Of a stretch of 64,000 nucleotides of DNA, positions 10,808-20,361 are shown piece after piece. The notes beneath the pieces were generated by a model. The model was given only the letters and a program-made list of their open reading frames with translations, did not search any database and was not told where the DNA came from. A program made the translations under genes and the position numbers. This DNA is from an uncultured Alphaproteobacteria bacterium (GTDB lineage Bacteria; Pseudomonadota; Alphaproteobacteria; HIMB59), in the NCBI GenBank assembly GCA_902613185.1, contig CACMGP010000001.1:186001-250000 (forward strand). Reading direction: 5' to 3'. Position 1 is the stretch's first letter; each line of letters starts with the position of its first letter.

Positions 10808-11043
10808 TATATGATCTCCTTATAATTAATTATTACTTTTTATTTTTATAAAAATAAAAAAGGACAGAGAAAAAATTTTTTTACAACTTTATAGAATCTT
10901 CTTTCCTGTACTTTTATGTATTTTACTTTTAATTGACTTAATTATAAAATCAAAAGAAGTTAATTAATGTTAAAAAAAGATTGAGTTCAATTGTTTTTTT
11001 AATGGTATGCACGATTTGCATATTCAAATAGAGGAGATATATA

Positions 11044-12351
11044 ATGGCAACTAACCTTCACCAATTTGCAAAAAAAAATGGTGTTAAATATTTTTTTGTA
11101 AGCTTTGTAGATTTATTTGGAGTGCTCAGATCAAAGCTTGTACCTGCAACAGCTATAGATGAAATTCAATCTGAAGGAGCTGGATTTGCTGGTTTTGCAA
11201 CATGGCTTGATATGTCTCCAGCTGACTCTGATATGTTTGGTATGCCTGATGGTGATAGTGTTATCCAGCTTCCTTGGAATAAAGAAATAGCTTGGGTTGC
11301 CTCTGATTTGTATATGGATGGTAAACCAGTAGAAACTTCACCAAGAATAGCCCTAAAAAGACAAATAGAAAAAGCAGCTAAAAAAAATCTCTATATGAAG
11401 TCAGGTGTTGAATGTGAATTTTTTCTGGTCAATGAAGACGGGACATCTTTATCAGATCAAAGGGATACACAAGCAAAACCATGCTATGACTCCTCTGCTT
11501 TAATGAGAAGATATGATGTTATAACTGAGATATGTGACTCAATGATTTCACTAGGATGGAAACCTTACCAAAATGATCATGAGGATGCGAATGGGCAATT
11601 TGAAATGAACTGGGATTTCTCGGATTGTTTAGTAACCGCAGATAGACATGCTTTTTTTAAATTCATGGTAAAATCTATTGCAGAAAAACATTCATTAAGG
11701 GCAACTTTCATGCCCAAACCTTTTACAAATTTAACTGGTAATGGCTGTCATTGTCATATTTCTATTTGGGATAAATCTGGCAAAAAAAATATGTTTTTAG
11801 ATAAAAAAGATGAATTAGGTTTATCCAAAACTGGTTACAATTTCTTAGGTGGAATAATGGAAAGTGCGGACAAAATGGCTGCTGTTTTTAATCCAACTGT
11901 AAACTCCTATAAAAGAATTAACGGTAGTGTAACAACATCAGGTGCAACTTGGTCGCCAAGCTCGATTACTTGGGCAGGTAACAACAGGACACACATGGTA
12001 AGAGTTCCTGGAGCAGGTAGATTTGAATTAAGATTAATGGATGGAGCTACAAATCCTTATTTACTTCAAGCAGGTATTTTACTTTTAGGTTTGGACGGTT
12101 TAAATAATAAAAGAGACCCTGGAAAACGATTAGATATTAATATGTACACAGAGGGTCACAAGGCTGGGAAAGTAAAAAAATTGCCATTAAATCTACTTGA
12201 TGCAATACGTGATTTTGATAAATCAAAAATCATTAGAGCAGGTTTTGGTGATGATTTAGTTAATAGTTATGTCAAACTAAAAAATCAAGATTGGGGTACT
12301 TTTAATAAACACCTTTCTAGTTGGGAAAGAGAGACAACTCTAGATTGTTAA
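11044..12351 (+). CDS. gmaS: gamma-glutamylmethylamide synthetase (GS family)
   Basis: GS-family protein with GmaS-like N-terminus (FAKKNGVKYFFVSFVDLFG...GAGFAGFATWLDMSPADSDM) and YQNDHEDANGQFEMNWDF; strong SD gaggag. Confidence 0.85.
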   Translation: MATNLHQFAKKNGVKYFFVSFVDLFGVLRSKLVPATAIDEIQSEGAGFAGFATWLDMSPADSDMFGMPDGDSVIQLPWNKEIAWVASDLYMDGKPVETSPRIALKRQIEKAAKKNLYMKSGVECEFFLVNEDGTSLSDQRDTQAKPCYDSSALMRRYDVITEICDSMISLGWKPYQNDHEDANGQFEMNWDFSDCLVTADRHAFFKFMVKSIAEKHSLRATFMPKPFTNLTGNGCHCHISIWDKSGKKNMFLDKKDELGLSKTGYNFLGGIMESADKMAAVFNPTVNSYKRINGSVTTSGATWSPSSITWAGNNRTHMVRVPGAGRFELRLMDGATNPYLLQAGILLLGLDGLNNKRDPGKRLDINMYTEGHKAGKVKKLPLNLLDAIRDFDKSKIIRAGFGDDLVNSYVKLKNQDWGTFNKHLSSWERETTLDC

Positions 12352-12358
12352 ATTATTA

Positions 12359-12913
12359 ATGACACCTGAAGTTTTACAAGAAAAGTTTCTTGATTGGCAA
12401 TGTCAATCTAGAATTCAGGCATTTAGAACACAAAATGGTAGACCAAACTCATCTATGGCACCAATATTACTTGATAAGAAAGGAAATGAACTTCTAAGAA
12501 TTATTGTTGTAATTTCAGAAAATGATCCTGTAAACACGACAAAACTGTTTGAACACACATTTAAACGAACTTACGATCCCGCTGATCGATTTGATAAAAT
12601 GAATAAATTTTTATCTTCTGAATATTTTATGGATAAAGATAAATTTTCAGACTCTTTATTTGCTACTTTTCCAAAAAACTCAAGTATCTCAAAAAAAGTA
12701 GTTAAAGACGGCTCATGTATCTTAGATTTTATTCACCTTTCTACAAATTATAGATTGTCATGCTCTCCTTTTATTCTCGATAAAAATGAGGAACATTGGG
12801 AAAATATTTTTTGGCATAATAAAAATTTTAATCCTGGTTTGGGAAATGACATTGATGTTATAAAATTTATTCCAAACTGGAAAAAATCTAAATTAATAAG
12901 AATTAAAGATTAA
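12359..12913 (+). CDS. hypothetical protein, co-directional 7 nt after gmaS
   Basis: 184-aa ORF, normal coding composition, ends just before a terminator hairpin. Confidence 0.7.
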   Translation: MTPEVLQEKFLDWQCQSRIQAFRTQNGRPNSSMAPILLDKKGNELLRIIVVISENDPVNTTKLFEHTFKRTYDPADRFDKMNKFLSSEYFMDKDKFSDSLFATFPKNSSISKKVVKDGSCILDFIHLSTNYRLSCSPFILDKNEEHWENIFWHNKNFNPGLGNDIDVIKFIPNWKKSKLIRIKD

Positions 12914-12926
12914 AATATTTGAAAGT

Positions 12927-12950
12927 ATAAGGGAGCAAAGGCTCCCTTAT
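12927..12950. terminator. bidirectional intrinsic terminator between convergent genes
   Basis: ATAAGGGAGC-aaag-GCTCCCTTAT, 10-bp perfect arms, AT-rich flanks. Confidence 0.85.
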
Positions 12951-12960
12951 TTATAAAATT

Positions 12961-13437
12961 TTACTCAACTAACTTAAAGTTCTCGCCCTTAGCGTATGTT
13001 CTTTTTAACTGTACCAAGGGATGATTAGGTGACATTTGAAACTTAATTAAAAGTTCTCTAGCTAACATATCTCTATCTTGTTGGTTTTTTGGAAGTTTAA
13101 TCTTCTTTGGTAAAGTTATCCAAGCGTTTGCATTTCTGTCAAACACAGCAGGGGTATCACCTTCGAAACCCATATGGATGTCCTCTAACCAATTTAAATC
13201 ATCCCAACCCATAATTTCGATATATTGTTTTAGAAATGGCGTTAAGTGCTTATAATCAGGAATTAAGTTAACATCATATCGATAGCCAATATGCTGGCCA
13301 ATCATTTTTTCTCTTGATGTTTTAATTTCCTTATCTTTTAATTTAGCCCCACCTACAACTTGATAACCTTTTGACTTAGTAGGTTTTTTTGATTTTGCAG
13401 AAGTTGATTTCTTTTTTGTAACTTTCTTTTTAACCAT
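12961..13437 (-). CDS. hypothetical protein with Lys-rich N-terminus, last gene of glxBCD copy 1 operon
   Basis: 158 aa; 9-nt gap to glxD copy 1. Confidence 0.75.
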   Translation of the reverse strand: MVKKKVTKKKSTSAKSKKPTKSKGYQVVGGAKLKDKEIKTSREKMIGQHIGYRYDVNLIPDYKHLTPFLKQYIEIMGWDDLNWLEDIHMGFEGDTPAVFDRNANAWITLPKKIKLPKNQQDRDMLARELLIKFQMSPNHPLVQLKRTYAKGENFKLVE

Positions 13438-13446
13438 AATACTCTC

Positions 13447-14781
13447 CTAAATTGAGTGGTAGTTATCTACACCTACTGTTAAATCTGTACCAGCTAATGG
13501 AACTTTAGCCATTGCTGACGACTCCATTGTTAATGCAGCTAGATCTTCTGGCTCAAGTGAGTGAATATTTGTCTTACCACATGCTCTTGCTAGCATTTGG
13601 CACTCAAGAGTCATAGTACTGAGCAAATTATAAACTCTTTCTGCTGCCTCTGTTGGGTCTAATCTACTTCTAAGAACAGGATCCTGTGTGGCCACACCAA
13701 CTGGACATCTACCAGTATGACAGTGATAGCAGTAACCTGCCTCCACTCCCATTTCTTTTTCATAATCAGCTTCTGGAATATCTTTGTTACAGTTCAGTGC
13801 TACTAATCCAGCTGTACCGATAGCAATAGCATCTGCCCCAAGAGCTAAGGCTTTAGCCATATCAGCTCCATCTCTAATACCTCCAGCAAATACTAAAGAT
13901 ATTTCACCAGTTTTTCCCACATCGTCCAAAGCTCTTCTTGCTTCTCTAATTGCACCAATACCAGGAATGCCAGTATTAGCTGCTGCAATGTGTGGACCAG
14001 CTGCTGTTGAACCTTCCATAGAGTCTAAAAATATAGAGTCAGGGTCACATTTTGCTGCCATTCTGACATCGTCATAAACTCTTGATGCACCTAACTTCAA
14101 TTGAATTGGCACTTGATTGTCAGTTAATTCTCTTAATTCTTGAACCTTAAGAGCTAAATCGTCCGGTCCCATCCAGTCTGGGTGTCTAGCAGGAGATCTT
14201 TGATCAATACCAGCGGGTAACGATCTCATCTCGGCTACTTGGTCAGTAACTTTCTGGCCCATTAAGTGACCACCCATTCCAACTTTTTGACCTTGGCCAA
14301 TAAAAACCTCAATGGCGTCAGCTAATTGAGCATGGTGTGGGTTGAAGCCATACCTGGATTGAATACATTGATAATACCATTTATGAGAGTACCTTCTCTC
14401 ATCAGGTATCATACCCCCTTCTCCAGAGCATGTTGCACTTCCAGCCATTGATGAACCTCTAGCTAAAGCAGTTTTTGCTTCATAAGAAAGAGCACCAAAA
14501 CTCATACTTGTTATGTAAACAGGAATATCAAGTTTGATAGGATTTTTTGCTCTGGGACCTATAATTGTTTCTGTTAGACACTTCTCTCTATAACCTTCAA
14601 TAACAAATCTTGTTAATGTGCCTGGTAAAAAAACTAAATCATCCCAATGAGGGATTTTTTTCATTAACGCCATACCACGCATACGATAACGACCAAGTTG
14701 TGATTTGATATGAATGTCGTCCATTACCTCAGGAGTAAAAATTGAGTTTTGTCCTAATAATTGTGTATTACGTTTTGCCAT
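13447..14781 (-). CDS. GlxD/MgsC-like FMN glutamate-synthase-domain protein, copy 1 (with Cys cluster)
   Basis: IPVYITSMSFGALS, QLKLGASR, GADAIAIGTAGL, CYHCHTGRCPVG. Confidence 0.9.
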   Translation of the reverse strand: MAKRNTQLLGQNSIFTPEVMDDIHIKSQLGRYRMRGMALMKKIPHWDDLVFLPGTLTRFVIEGYREKCLTETIIGPRAKNPIKLDIPVYITSMSFGALSYEAKTALARGSSMAGSATCSGEGGMIPDERRYSHKWYYQCIQSRYGFNPHHAQLADAIEVFIGQGQKVGMGGHLMGQKVTDQVAEMRSLPAGIDQRSPARHPDWMGPDDLALKVQELRELTDNQVPIQLKLGASRVYDDVRMAAKCDPDSIFLDSMEGSTAAGPHIAAANTGIPGIGAIREARRALDDVGKTGEISLVFAGGIRDGADMAKALALGADAIAIGTAGLVALNCNKDIPEADYEKEMGVEAGYCYHCHTGRCPVGVATQDPVLRSRLDPTEAAERVYNLLSTMTLECQMLARACGKTNIHSLEPEDLAALTMESSAMAKVPLAGTDLTVGVDNYHSI

Positions 14782-15617
14782 TAGCCTAATATTCCTTTCT
14801 TTTCTGCTGGCTCTAGATTGTCATAATTCCAGAGCATTCTTCCTGCAACGTATTTCTTAAATTTTGAGGCTGGGACCTTGCAATCAATCTCAGCATTTTT
14901 AATTTTTTGTTCTAGCCATCTAACCTCGTGCTCATTCATTTCACCAGGTACGCAGTCTGTTCCAAGCGAATGAGGTTCTCCTCCTACAAAAATGATTCCA
15001 TCATACATTGAGTCACCCATGTTTGCGTTTACATCACCACAAACGATAATTCTTCCTCTTTGCATCATAAATCCAGTGTAAGCTCCAGCATTTCCGCCAA
15101 TAAGAATAGTGCCACCTTTCATATCAATTCCAGTTCTTGCACCAGCATCGCCTTTAACTATAAGGTCACCGCCTCTAAGAGCAGCTCCAAAACAAGATCC
15201 TGCATTGTTTTCGACAACAACTTTTCCTGACATCATATTTTCAGCACATGACCAACCAACTCTTCCGTTAACTCTCACTGTTGGTCCATCGATACAACCG
15301 ATACCAAAATAACCTAAACTACCCTCAAAGATTAAGTTTAACTTATTTAGAATTCCCACACCAAGTGAGTGTTTTGCACCAGGGTTTTTAATAACTATAG
15401 ACCCATATCCCTTTCGAATTGCATCTCTAATTTTTTGATTCAATTCATGAGCATCAATGCCTTCACAATCAATGGAGGTTCTTTTATTAAAATCAACTTC
15501 GTGATTACCGTAGTAGGTATAATTTTCTTCTTCTGTTACTTCAAAATATAATTTTTGCGATCTACCTGATAAATTTTCATCATCAAAAGCAGTAGTTCTT
15601 TTTGTTATGCCTGCCAT
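14781..15617 (-). CDS. GlxC/MgsB-like protein (GltB C-terminal GXGXG repeat domain), copy 1
   Basis: Repeats such as GGDLIVKGDAGARTGIDMKGGTILIGGNAGAYTGFMMQRG. Confidence 0.9.
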   Translation of the reverse strand: MAGITKRTTAFDDENLSGRSQKLYFEVTEEENYTYYGNHEVDFNKRTSIDCEGIDAHELNQKIRDAIRKGYGSIVIKNPGAKHSLGVGILNKLNLIFEGSLGYFGIGCIDGPTVRVNGRVGWSCAENMMSGKVVVENNAGSCFGAALRGGDLIVKGDAGARTGIDMKGGTILIGGNAGAYTGFMMQRGRIIVCGDVNANMGDSMYDGIIFVGGEPHSLGTDCVPGEMNEHEVRWLEQKIKNAEIDCKVPASKFKKYVAGRMLWNYDNLEPAEKKGILG

Positions 15618-16546
15618 ACTTTTACCTCCGCTTCATAAGGGTCATATGTTTTAATTTCGTGAGGAAATATATTCCTAATTGCAACTTCCTCTGATGCACA
15701 TGCTACGATGTCTTTACTTTCGTAGATTACCATTGGCTTAGCGGCCATATGGTCTTTTGCCATTCCCAACTGATCCTTTGTTGCTACAACATATGTGAAA
15801 ACTCCATCGAGCTCATCCAAGCTATCATGCATAGCTTTTTCTAGTTCAATGCCGTTAGCCATCTTATCAGCTATATAGACAGCAATTATTTCTGAGTCAC
15901 AATTTGAATTAAACCTGTAACCTTTTCTTTCAAGTACTCTTCGATTGCCCCAATAATTAGTCAATTGACCATTATGAACAACTGACACATCCTCAAAAGG
16001 GAAAGCCCAATAAGGGTGTGCAGATTTAATATCTACATCAGACTCGGTAGCCATCCTTGTATGGCCAATACCGTGGGTACCCATAAATTTATCAAGGCCA
16101 TATTGATTGGATACAGTATTTGCATCGCCTAAGTCTTTAATGAGTTCAAGGCCCTTACCAATTGATAAAATTTCAGTTTTTTCGACTGTTTCTATCTCAG
16201 TAGCCAAATCTGTGAGGTCACCTTTAAAATCAAATATATATCTGAAAGCGTATGGGGTGCTGGAGCTTTCTTTTGTTACTTTAGCACCATGTTTTTTTAA
16301 AATAGAGTCAACAGCATTTTTTCTATTTTTTAAATCAGCAGGTGAGTCGACAGTTGCATTTACCTTTTCAGCCTCGTTTTCAGATATTTTAAATCTCATT
16401 ACAAAGCCTTTTTTTAAAGGTGTTCCGTACATAGCATATCCTGTTGAGTCAGGTCCCCTATGTTTAAGACCTTGTAACATAAGGCCCATTTGTTCACCAA
16501 CGTTGACTGTCTTCTTTTTATTTATAACTCCAGCTATTCCACACAT
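15605..16546 (-). CDS. GlxB/MgsA-like class II glutamine amidotransferase, copy 1
   Basis: MCGIAG N-terminal Cys, RGPDSTGYA, HTRMATES. Confidence 0.9.
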   Translation of the reverse strand: MCGIAGVINKKKTVNVGEQMGLMLQGLKHRGPDSTGYAMYGTPLKKGFVMRFKISENEAEKVNATVDSPADLKNRKNAVDSILKKHGAKVTKESSSTPYAFRYIFDFKGDLTDLATEIETVEKTEILSIGKGLELIKDLGDANTVSNQYGLDKFMGTHGIGHTRMATESDVDIKSAHPYWAFPFEDVSVVHNGQLTNYWGNRRVLERKGYRFNSNCDSEIIAVYIADKMANGIELEKAMHDSLDELDGVFTYVVATKDQLGMAKDHMAAKPMVIYESKDIVACASEEVAIRNIFPHEIKTYDPYEAEVKVWQA

Positions 16547-16565
16547 ACTTTTCTCCTATCTTATC

Positions 16566-18035
16566 TTATGGTAAGCAATCTAGGTATTTATCGAGATCCC
16601 ATTGAGTCGGAGTTGCTAAAAATTCTTCCCACTCATCTCTTTTATACTCCATAAACACTTTCATCATGTCACCTGGTAGAGCATCTTGTATTACCTTGTC
16701 GGTTTCTAATCGATCTAATGCCTCACCAAGAGTCATTGGTAATTTTTCAACTTGCTTACCAGCTTTCATTTGTTCATACATATTTTGTTGTTCAGGTTTA
16801 CCTGGATCCATTTTCTTTGAAATACCATGGTCGAATGCTTTCAACAGACCGCTTCCCATTAAGTATGGGTTGTGGGCTGAATCAACTGATCGATATTCAA
16901 ATCTACCAGGGGCAGATACCCTTAAACCACAGGTTCTGTTTTGATATCCCCAGTCCGCATAAACTGGAGCCCAAAAACCTGTATCCCAAAGTCTTCTATA
17001 TGAATTCACAGTTGAGGAACCCAAGGCTGTTAAAGCAGGAAGGTGTTCCATGACACCGCCAATTGCTTGAAGGCCTATTTTTCCAGGAATTCTTCTATCT
17101 TTCCCGTCTGGCATAAAGACATTTGTACCTCCCCTACGGTGATGAAATACATTTTCCATACCTGGGATAGTCTTGTTACCACATGGTATTAATTCATCTT
17201 TTCCGCCCTTCCAGAGTGAAATATTTGTGTGACACCCAGAAGCAGACACGCCAACAAATGGTTTACTCAGAAAACAAGCAATCAAATTAAATTCTCTTGC
17301 TACTTGAGCACAGATTTGTCTGTAAGTTGATAACCTGTCAGCGTTTCTAACAACATCATCGTAGTTGAAATTTAGTTCTAATTGTCCAGGCGCGTCCTCA
17401 TGGTCACCTTGGATAATGTCCAAACCCATTGCGCGTGAATACTCAATTACTTTCATGTAAACAGGTCTTAATGATTCAAATTGATCAATGTGATAGCAGT
17501 AGGGTTTAGAGAAACCTGAACCAGTCGGTGAACCATCTTCGTTTTTTGTTAACCACATCATTTCAGGTTCTGTCCCTGCTCGTAATTCTAGTTTGTGTTT
17601 CTTTTTAAATTCTTCGTGGGCTCTTTTTAAGTTACCTCTGCAATCAGATGTAAGATATCCACCAGGATCTTTTTCTTCTTCCCTGTTTCTAAAACAAGTA
17701 CAAAAAACTCTGGCAATTCTTTTATCCCAAGGAATTTGAACAAATGTTTCTGGATCAGGTATACCCACTAATTCGTGGGCCTCTGGTCCATAACCTATGT
17801 AATCACCATGTCTATTTGTAAATAGATTAGCAGTAGCTCCATAAACTAATTGGAAACCTTTATTAGCTACACTCTCCCAATGATCTGCAGGAACACCTTT
17901 ACCTACAATTCTACCTGTAACAGAAATAAATTGGTAATAAATGTACTCAATTCCTAATTTATCAATTTTTTTTCTAACTTGTTTTATATAGTCTTGTCTC
18001 TTTTTATCCTTAACGTACGTTTCTAGCGCTGTCAT
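16566..18035 (-). CDS. glutamine synthetase family protein (GlnT/gamma-glutamyl-amine ligase-like)
   Basis: 489 aa; GTEPEMMW, QGDHEDAPGQLELNF, APGRFEYRSVDSAHNPY. Confidence 0.88.
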   Translation of the reverse strand: MTALETYVKDKKRQDYIKQVRKKIDKLGIEYIYYQFISVTGRIVGKGVPADHWESVANKGFQLVYGATANLFTNRHGDYIGYGPEAHELVGIPDPETFVQIPWDKRIARVFCTCFRNREEEKDPGGYLTSDCRGNLKRAHEEFKKKHKLELRAGTEPEMMWLTKNEDGSPTGSGFSKPYCYHIDQFESLRPVYMKVIEYSRAMGLDIIQGDHEDAPGQLELNFNYDDVVRNADRLSTYRQICAQVAREFNLIACFLSKPFVGVSASGCHTNISLWKGGKDELIPCGNKTIPGMENVFHHRRGGTNVFMPDGKDRRIPGKIGLQAIGGVMEHLPALTALGSSTVNSYRRLWDTGFWAPVYADWGYQNRTCGLRVSAPGRFEYRSVDSAHNPYLMGSGLLKAFDHGISKKMDPGKPEQQNMYEQMKAGKQVEKLPMTLGEALDRLETDKVIQDALPGDMMKVFMEYKRDEWEEFLATPTQWDLDKYLDCLP

Positions 18036-18056
18036 TTTATTCCTCCTCCTTTTACA

Positions 18057-19403
18057 TCAACTCCAAGGGAACGGGCTCTTTGAAACCGGATGTAACTTCC
18101 CTTCTTCATAACGAGAAAATCTAAAAGGTTCTAGAATTTCAGATTTCTCACCAAGTAACTCATTAGATACAAGATCTCCTAACCCAGCCATTTTGTATCC
18201 ATGGTTAGCATCAGCTATAATATATACGTTTTCTCTGTATTGGTCGAATACAGGAAAACGATCTGGAGTAACACAGCCAATACCGCCAGCTTTTTGCTTC
18301 TTGTATTTAGCGTGACATCCATCAAATTGCTTTTGGCAAAAAGCCAAAGCTGAGGTCCATTTATCCTCAAAAGAAGCTCTTGGTTGAAACTCATCTGAGT
18401 CATGACCATAAGGATCAAGACTTATATCGTTAACAGGTTTATTTATGTCATATGGAGAGGAACCACCTTGTATACCATCTCTGTAGACATCGGGCTTATA
18501 GTAAAAACCCCACATAACATTTTCATGTATAACATCACCTGTTTTATTTGAGACAAGTGTGGCTTCTGTATCAACATGAATAACAGGGTACTCTGTTCCG
18601 TTTGCTGTTTTATAACTTCTTGGGTCAACTTCCAACTCACCCTCTTCAAGTGCCATGTATGACCACATAGGTATATCATCAGTAAATGAACCATCAGGTT
18701 TTTTTATTCTAACGGTGTTAGGTAATTCTAAAATTTCCCAGAATTTTCTTACCCATGGACCAGCCGCAACAACTAATTGAGTGCATTCAATTTTACCCTC
18801 TGATGTTTCTACAGCCGAAACTGCTCCGCTACCATTAGAAGAAATTAAATTGTTAACAGTCACACCTTCTAAAACTTTTGCTCCAGCCGATACTGCTAAC
18901 TTATGAAAGCCCTCTATGGCTCCTCTATTAGCTCCATATCCTGTTTTCTTTTCGTGTAAAACTGAAGTGATGCCTTGAGCTTGCCAATCTGGCAACATGT
19001 CTTTCATATACTTATCACAATCTGATGCTCCTTCGATAAACTCGGAGTCAAATCCTATTTCTTTTTGCTGCTCATAAACTTCAGACATGCCTTCTTGCAT
19101 TAGCTCGGAGTTGATCTGCATGTAGCCAACTGGCTTGTAAGTTAAAGCCTCAGCATTCTCATTCCAAACATTTACAGAATGAGCCATTAGCCTTCTCATT
19201 GCAGGCTGGTAGTAGTTGTTCCTTACAATTCCACATGCAACACCACTTGCTCCATTTGCAACTTTGGATTTTTCCAAAACGACTACAGAATTTTCTTTGA
19301 GTTGGCCCTTACTGGATAATTTTTTACAAAGATGCCATGCAGTGCTCAGGCCGTGAATTCCAGCCCCGATTATTAAATAGTCACATTTAGTAGGTAAGCT
19401 CAT
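18057..19403 (-). CDS. FAD-dependent amine oxidoreductase (sarcosine oxidase beta / DAO family)
   Basis: YLIIGAGIHGLSTAW dinucleotide-binding motif and C-terminal DAO motifs; start moved to ATG at 19403 (SD GGAGG) because the upstream ATG at 19460 lies inside a palindrome. Confidence 0.85.
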   Translation of the reverse strand: MSLPTKCDYLIIGAGIHGLSTAWHLCKKLSSKGQLKENSVVVLEKSKVANGASGVACGIVRNNYYQPAMRRLMAHSVNVWNENAEALTYKPVGYMQINSELMQEGMSEVYEQQKEIGFDSEFIEGASDCDKYMKDMLPDWQAQGITSVLHEKKTGYGANRGAIEGFHKLAVSAGAKVLEGVTVNNLISSNGSGAVSAVETSEGKIECTQLVVAAGPWVRKFWEILELPNTVRIKKPDGSFTDDIPMWSYMALEEGELEVDPRSYKTANGTEYPVIHVDTEATLVSNKTGDVIHENVMWGFYYKPDVYRDGIQGGSSPYDINKPVNDISLDPYGHDSDEFQPRASFEDKWTSALAFCQKQFDGCHAKYKKQKAGGIGCVTPDRFPVFDQYRENVYIIADANHGYKMAGLGDLVSNELLGEKSEILEPFRFSRYEEGKLHPVSKSPFPWS

Positions 19404-19458
19404 TATTTTAGTAACCTCCAAGCAACTATATTTTGTCTGCGAGGTATGAAAAAAACAC

Positions 19459-19485
19459 ATTTTGTTTCATATTATGAAACAAAAT
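19459..19485. promoter_or_regulatory. putative IclR operator (perfect palindrome, 13-bp arms)
   Basis: ATTTTGTTTCATA-T-TATGAAACAAAAT. Confidence 0.75.
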
Positions 19486-19520
19486 TTTTACAAAAATCTA
19501 TTATTTATCAACAATAATCT

Positions 19521-20291
19521 TCAATTGGCAACAATTAATCGAGAAATTTTAATCGAGGCAGATTGAAGGAGATCAACATAATCCATCATAGTTTTTGGGT
19601 TTAAGATATTTTTACTACCTGATAGAGCGATTCCTGCAAATGATCTTTTATCTTTGTCTAAAATAGCGACTCCTATTCCATAAGAGTTTTCAAAAGCTTC
19701 TCCATGATTAAGCGCATAACCGTTAGTTCTAATTTTGCCAAGTTGTCTTTTTAAATCATTTAAATTTGTAATTGTATTGTTTGTGTGAGGATAAAAATTA
19801 TAACTTCTATAAATCGTTGCAATTTCATTTTCAGGTCTGTACGCAAGCATGACTTTTCCTAAAGCACAGCAATGAGCGTCAAGTCTCATTCTAAAAGTTC
19901 TAATAGTTGCATCATCATTGTTGTCAGAGATTTTATCGGAATGAACTATTTGAGAGCCTTCAAGCATTGCCAAATATGTAATTAAATTAGTTTTACTAGA
20001 GACCTCTTTTAGAATTTCTTTAGAAGTCTCAGAAATTGACTGAAGATAATCTGAGGTTTCTCCAAATTGAAAAGCTTTATGACCCATAGTGTATGTATTT
20101 GAACCAGTATTTTTATGGATATAACCAAGTTGAGATAAAACAGACAATAGTCTAAATGTAGTTGTTCTAGATAAAACTGCTTTTCTAGAAATATTTGATG
20201 CCTTCAACGGGAAAATTGATTTTGATAAAATTTCAAGAATTTTAAAAGATTTTTCCAGAGACTTATTTATATATTTTAAATCTTGTTGCAA
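19521..20291 (-). CDS. IclR-family transcriptional regulator
   Basis: 256 aa; HTH N-terminus (LSRTTTFRLLSVLSQLGYI) plus IclR effector domain; TTG start with GGAGG SD. Confidence 0.9.
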   Translation of the reverse strand: MQQDLKYINKSLEKSFKILEILSKSIFPLKASNISRKAVLSRTTTFRLLSVLSQLGYIHKNTGSNTYTMGHKAFQFGETSDYLQSISETSKEILKEVSSKTNLITYLAMLEGSQIVHSDKISDNNDDATIRTFRMRLDAHCCALGKVMLAYRPENEIATIYRSYNFYPHTNNTITNLNDLKRQLGKIRTNGYALNHGEAFENSYGIGVAILDKDKRSFAGIALSGSKNILNPKTMMDYVDLLQSASIKISRLIVAN

Positions 20292-20305
20292 AACTGTCCT
20301 CCAAC

Positions 20306-20330
20306 TAATGTTCCACAGAATGGAACATTA
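20306..20330. promoter_or_regulatory. putative IclR (auto)operator
   Basis: TAATGTTCCA-cagaa-TGGAACATTA, 10-bp perfect arms, just upstream of iclR start. Confidence 0.7.
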
Positions 20331-20361
20331 TAGTATAGTTTAAGTAATTAGCAAATAATGG

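Noticed and set aside
11008-11022. Possible sigma-54 promoter before gmaS
   Set aside because: ATGCACGATTTGCAT has a GCACG...TTGCA look, but the spacing between the -24-like and -12-like elements is too short for the consensus
13784-14077. 97-aa Pro/Ala-rich ORF antisense to glxD
   Set aside because: Codon-complement artefact of the conserved Gly/Ala-rich FMN-binding region
16107-17053. Plus-strand ORFs of 155, 92 and 111 aa across glxB and the GS-like gene
   Set aside because: Antisense shadow ORFs over well-supported genes
18215-18694. Small minus-frame ORFs within the FAD oxidase
   Set aside because: Alternative frames of a confident gene
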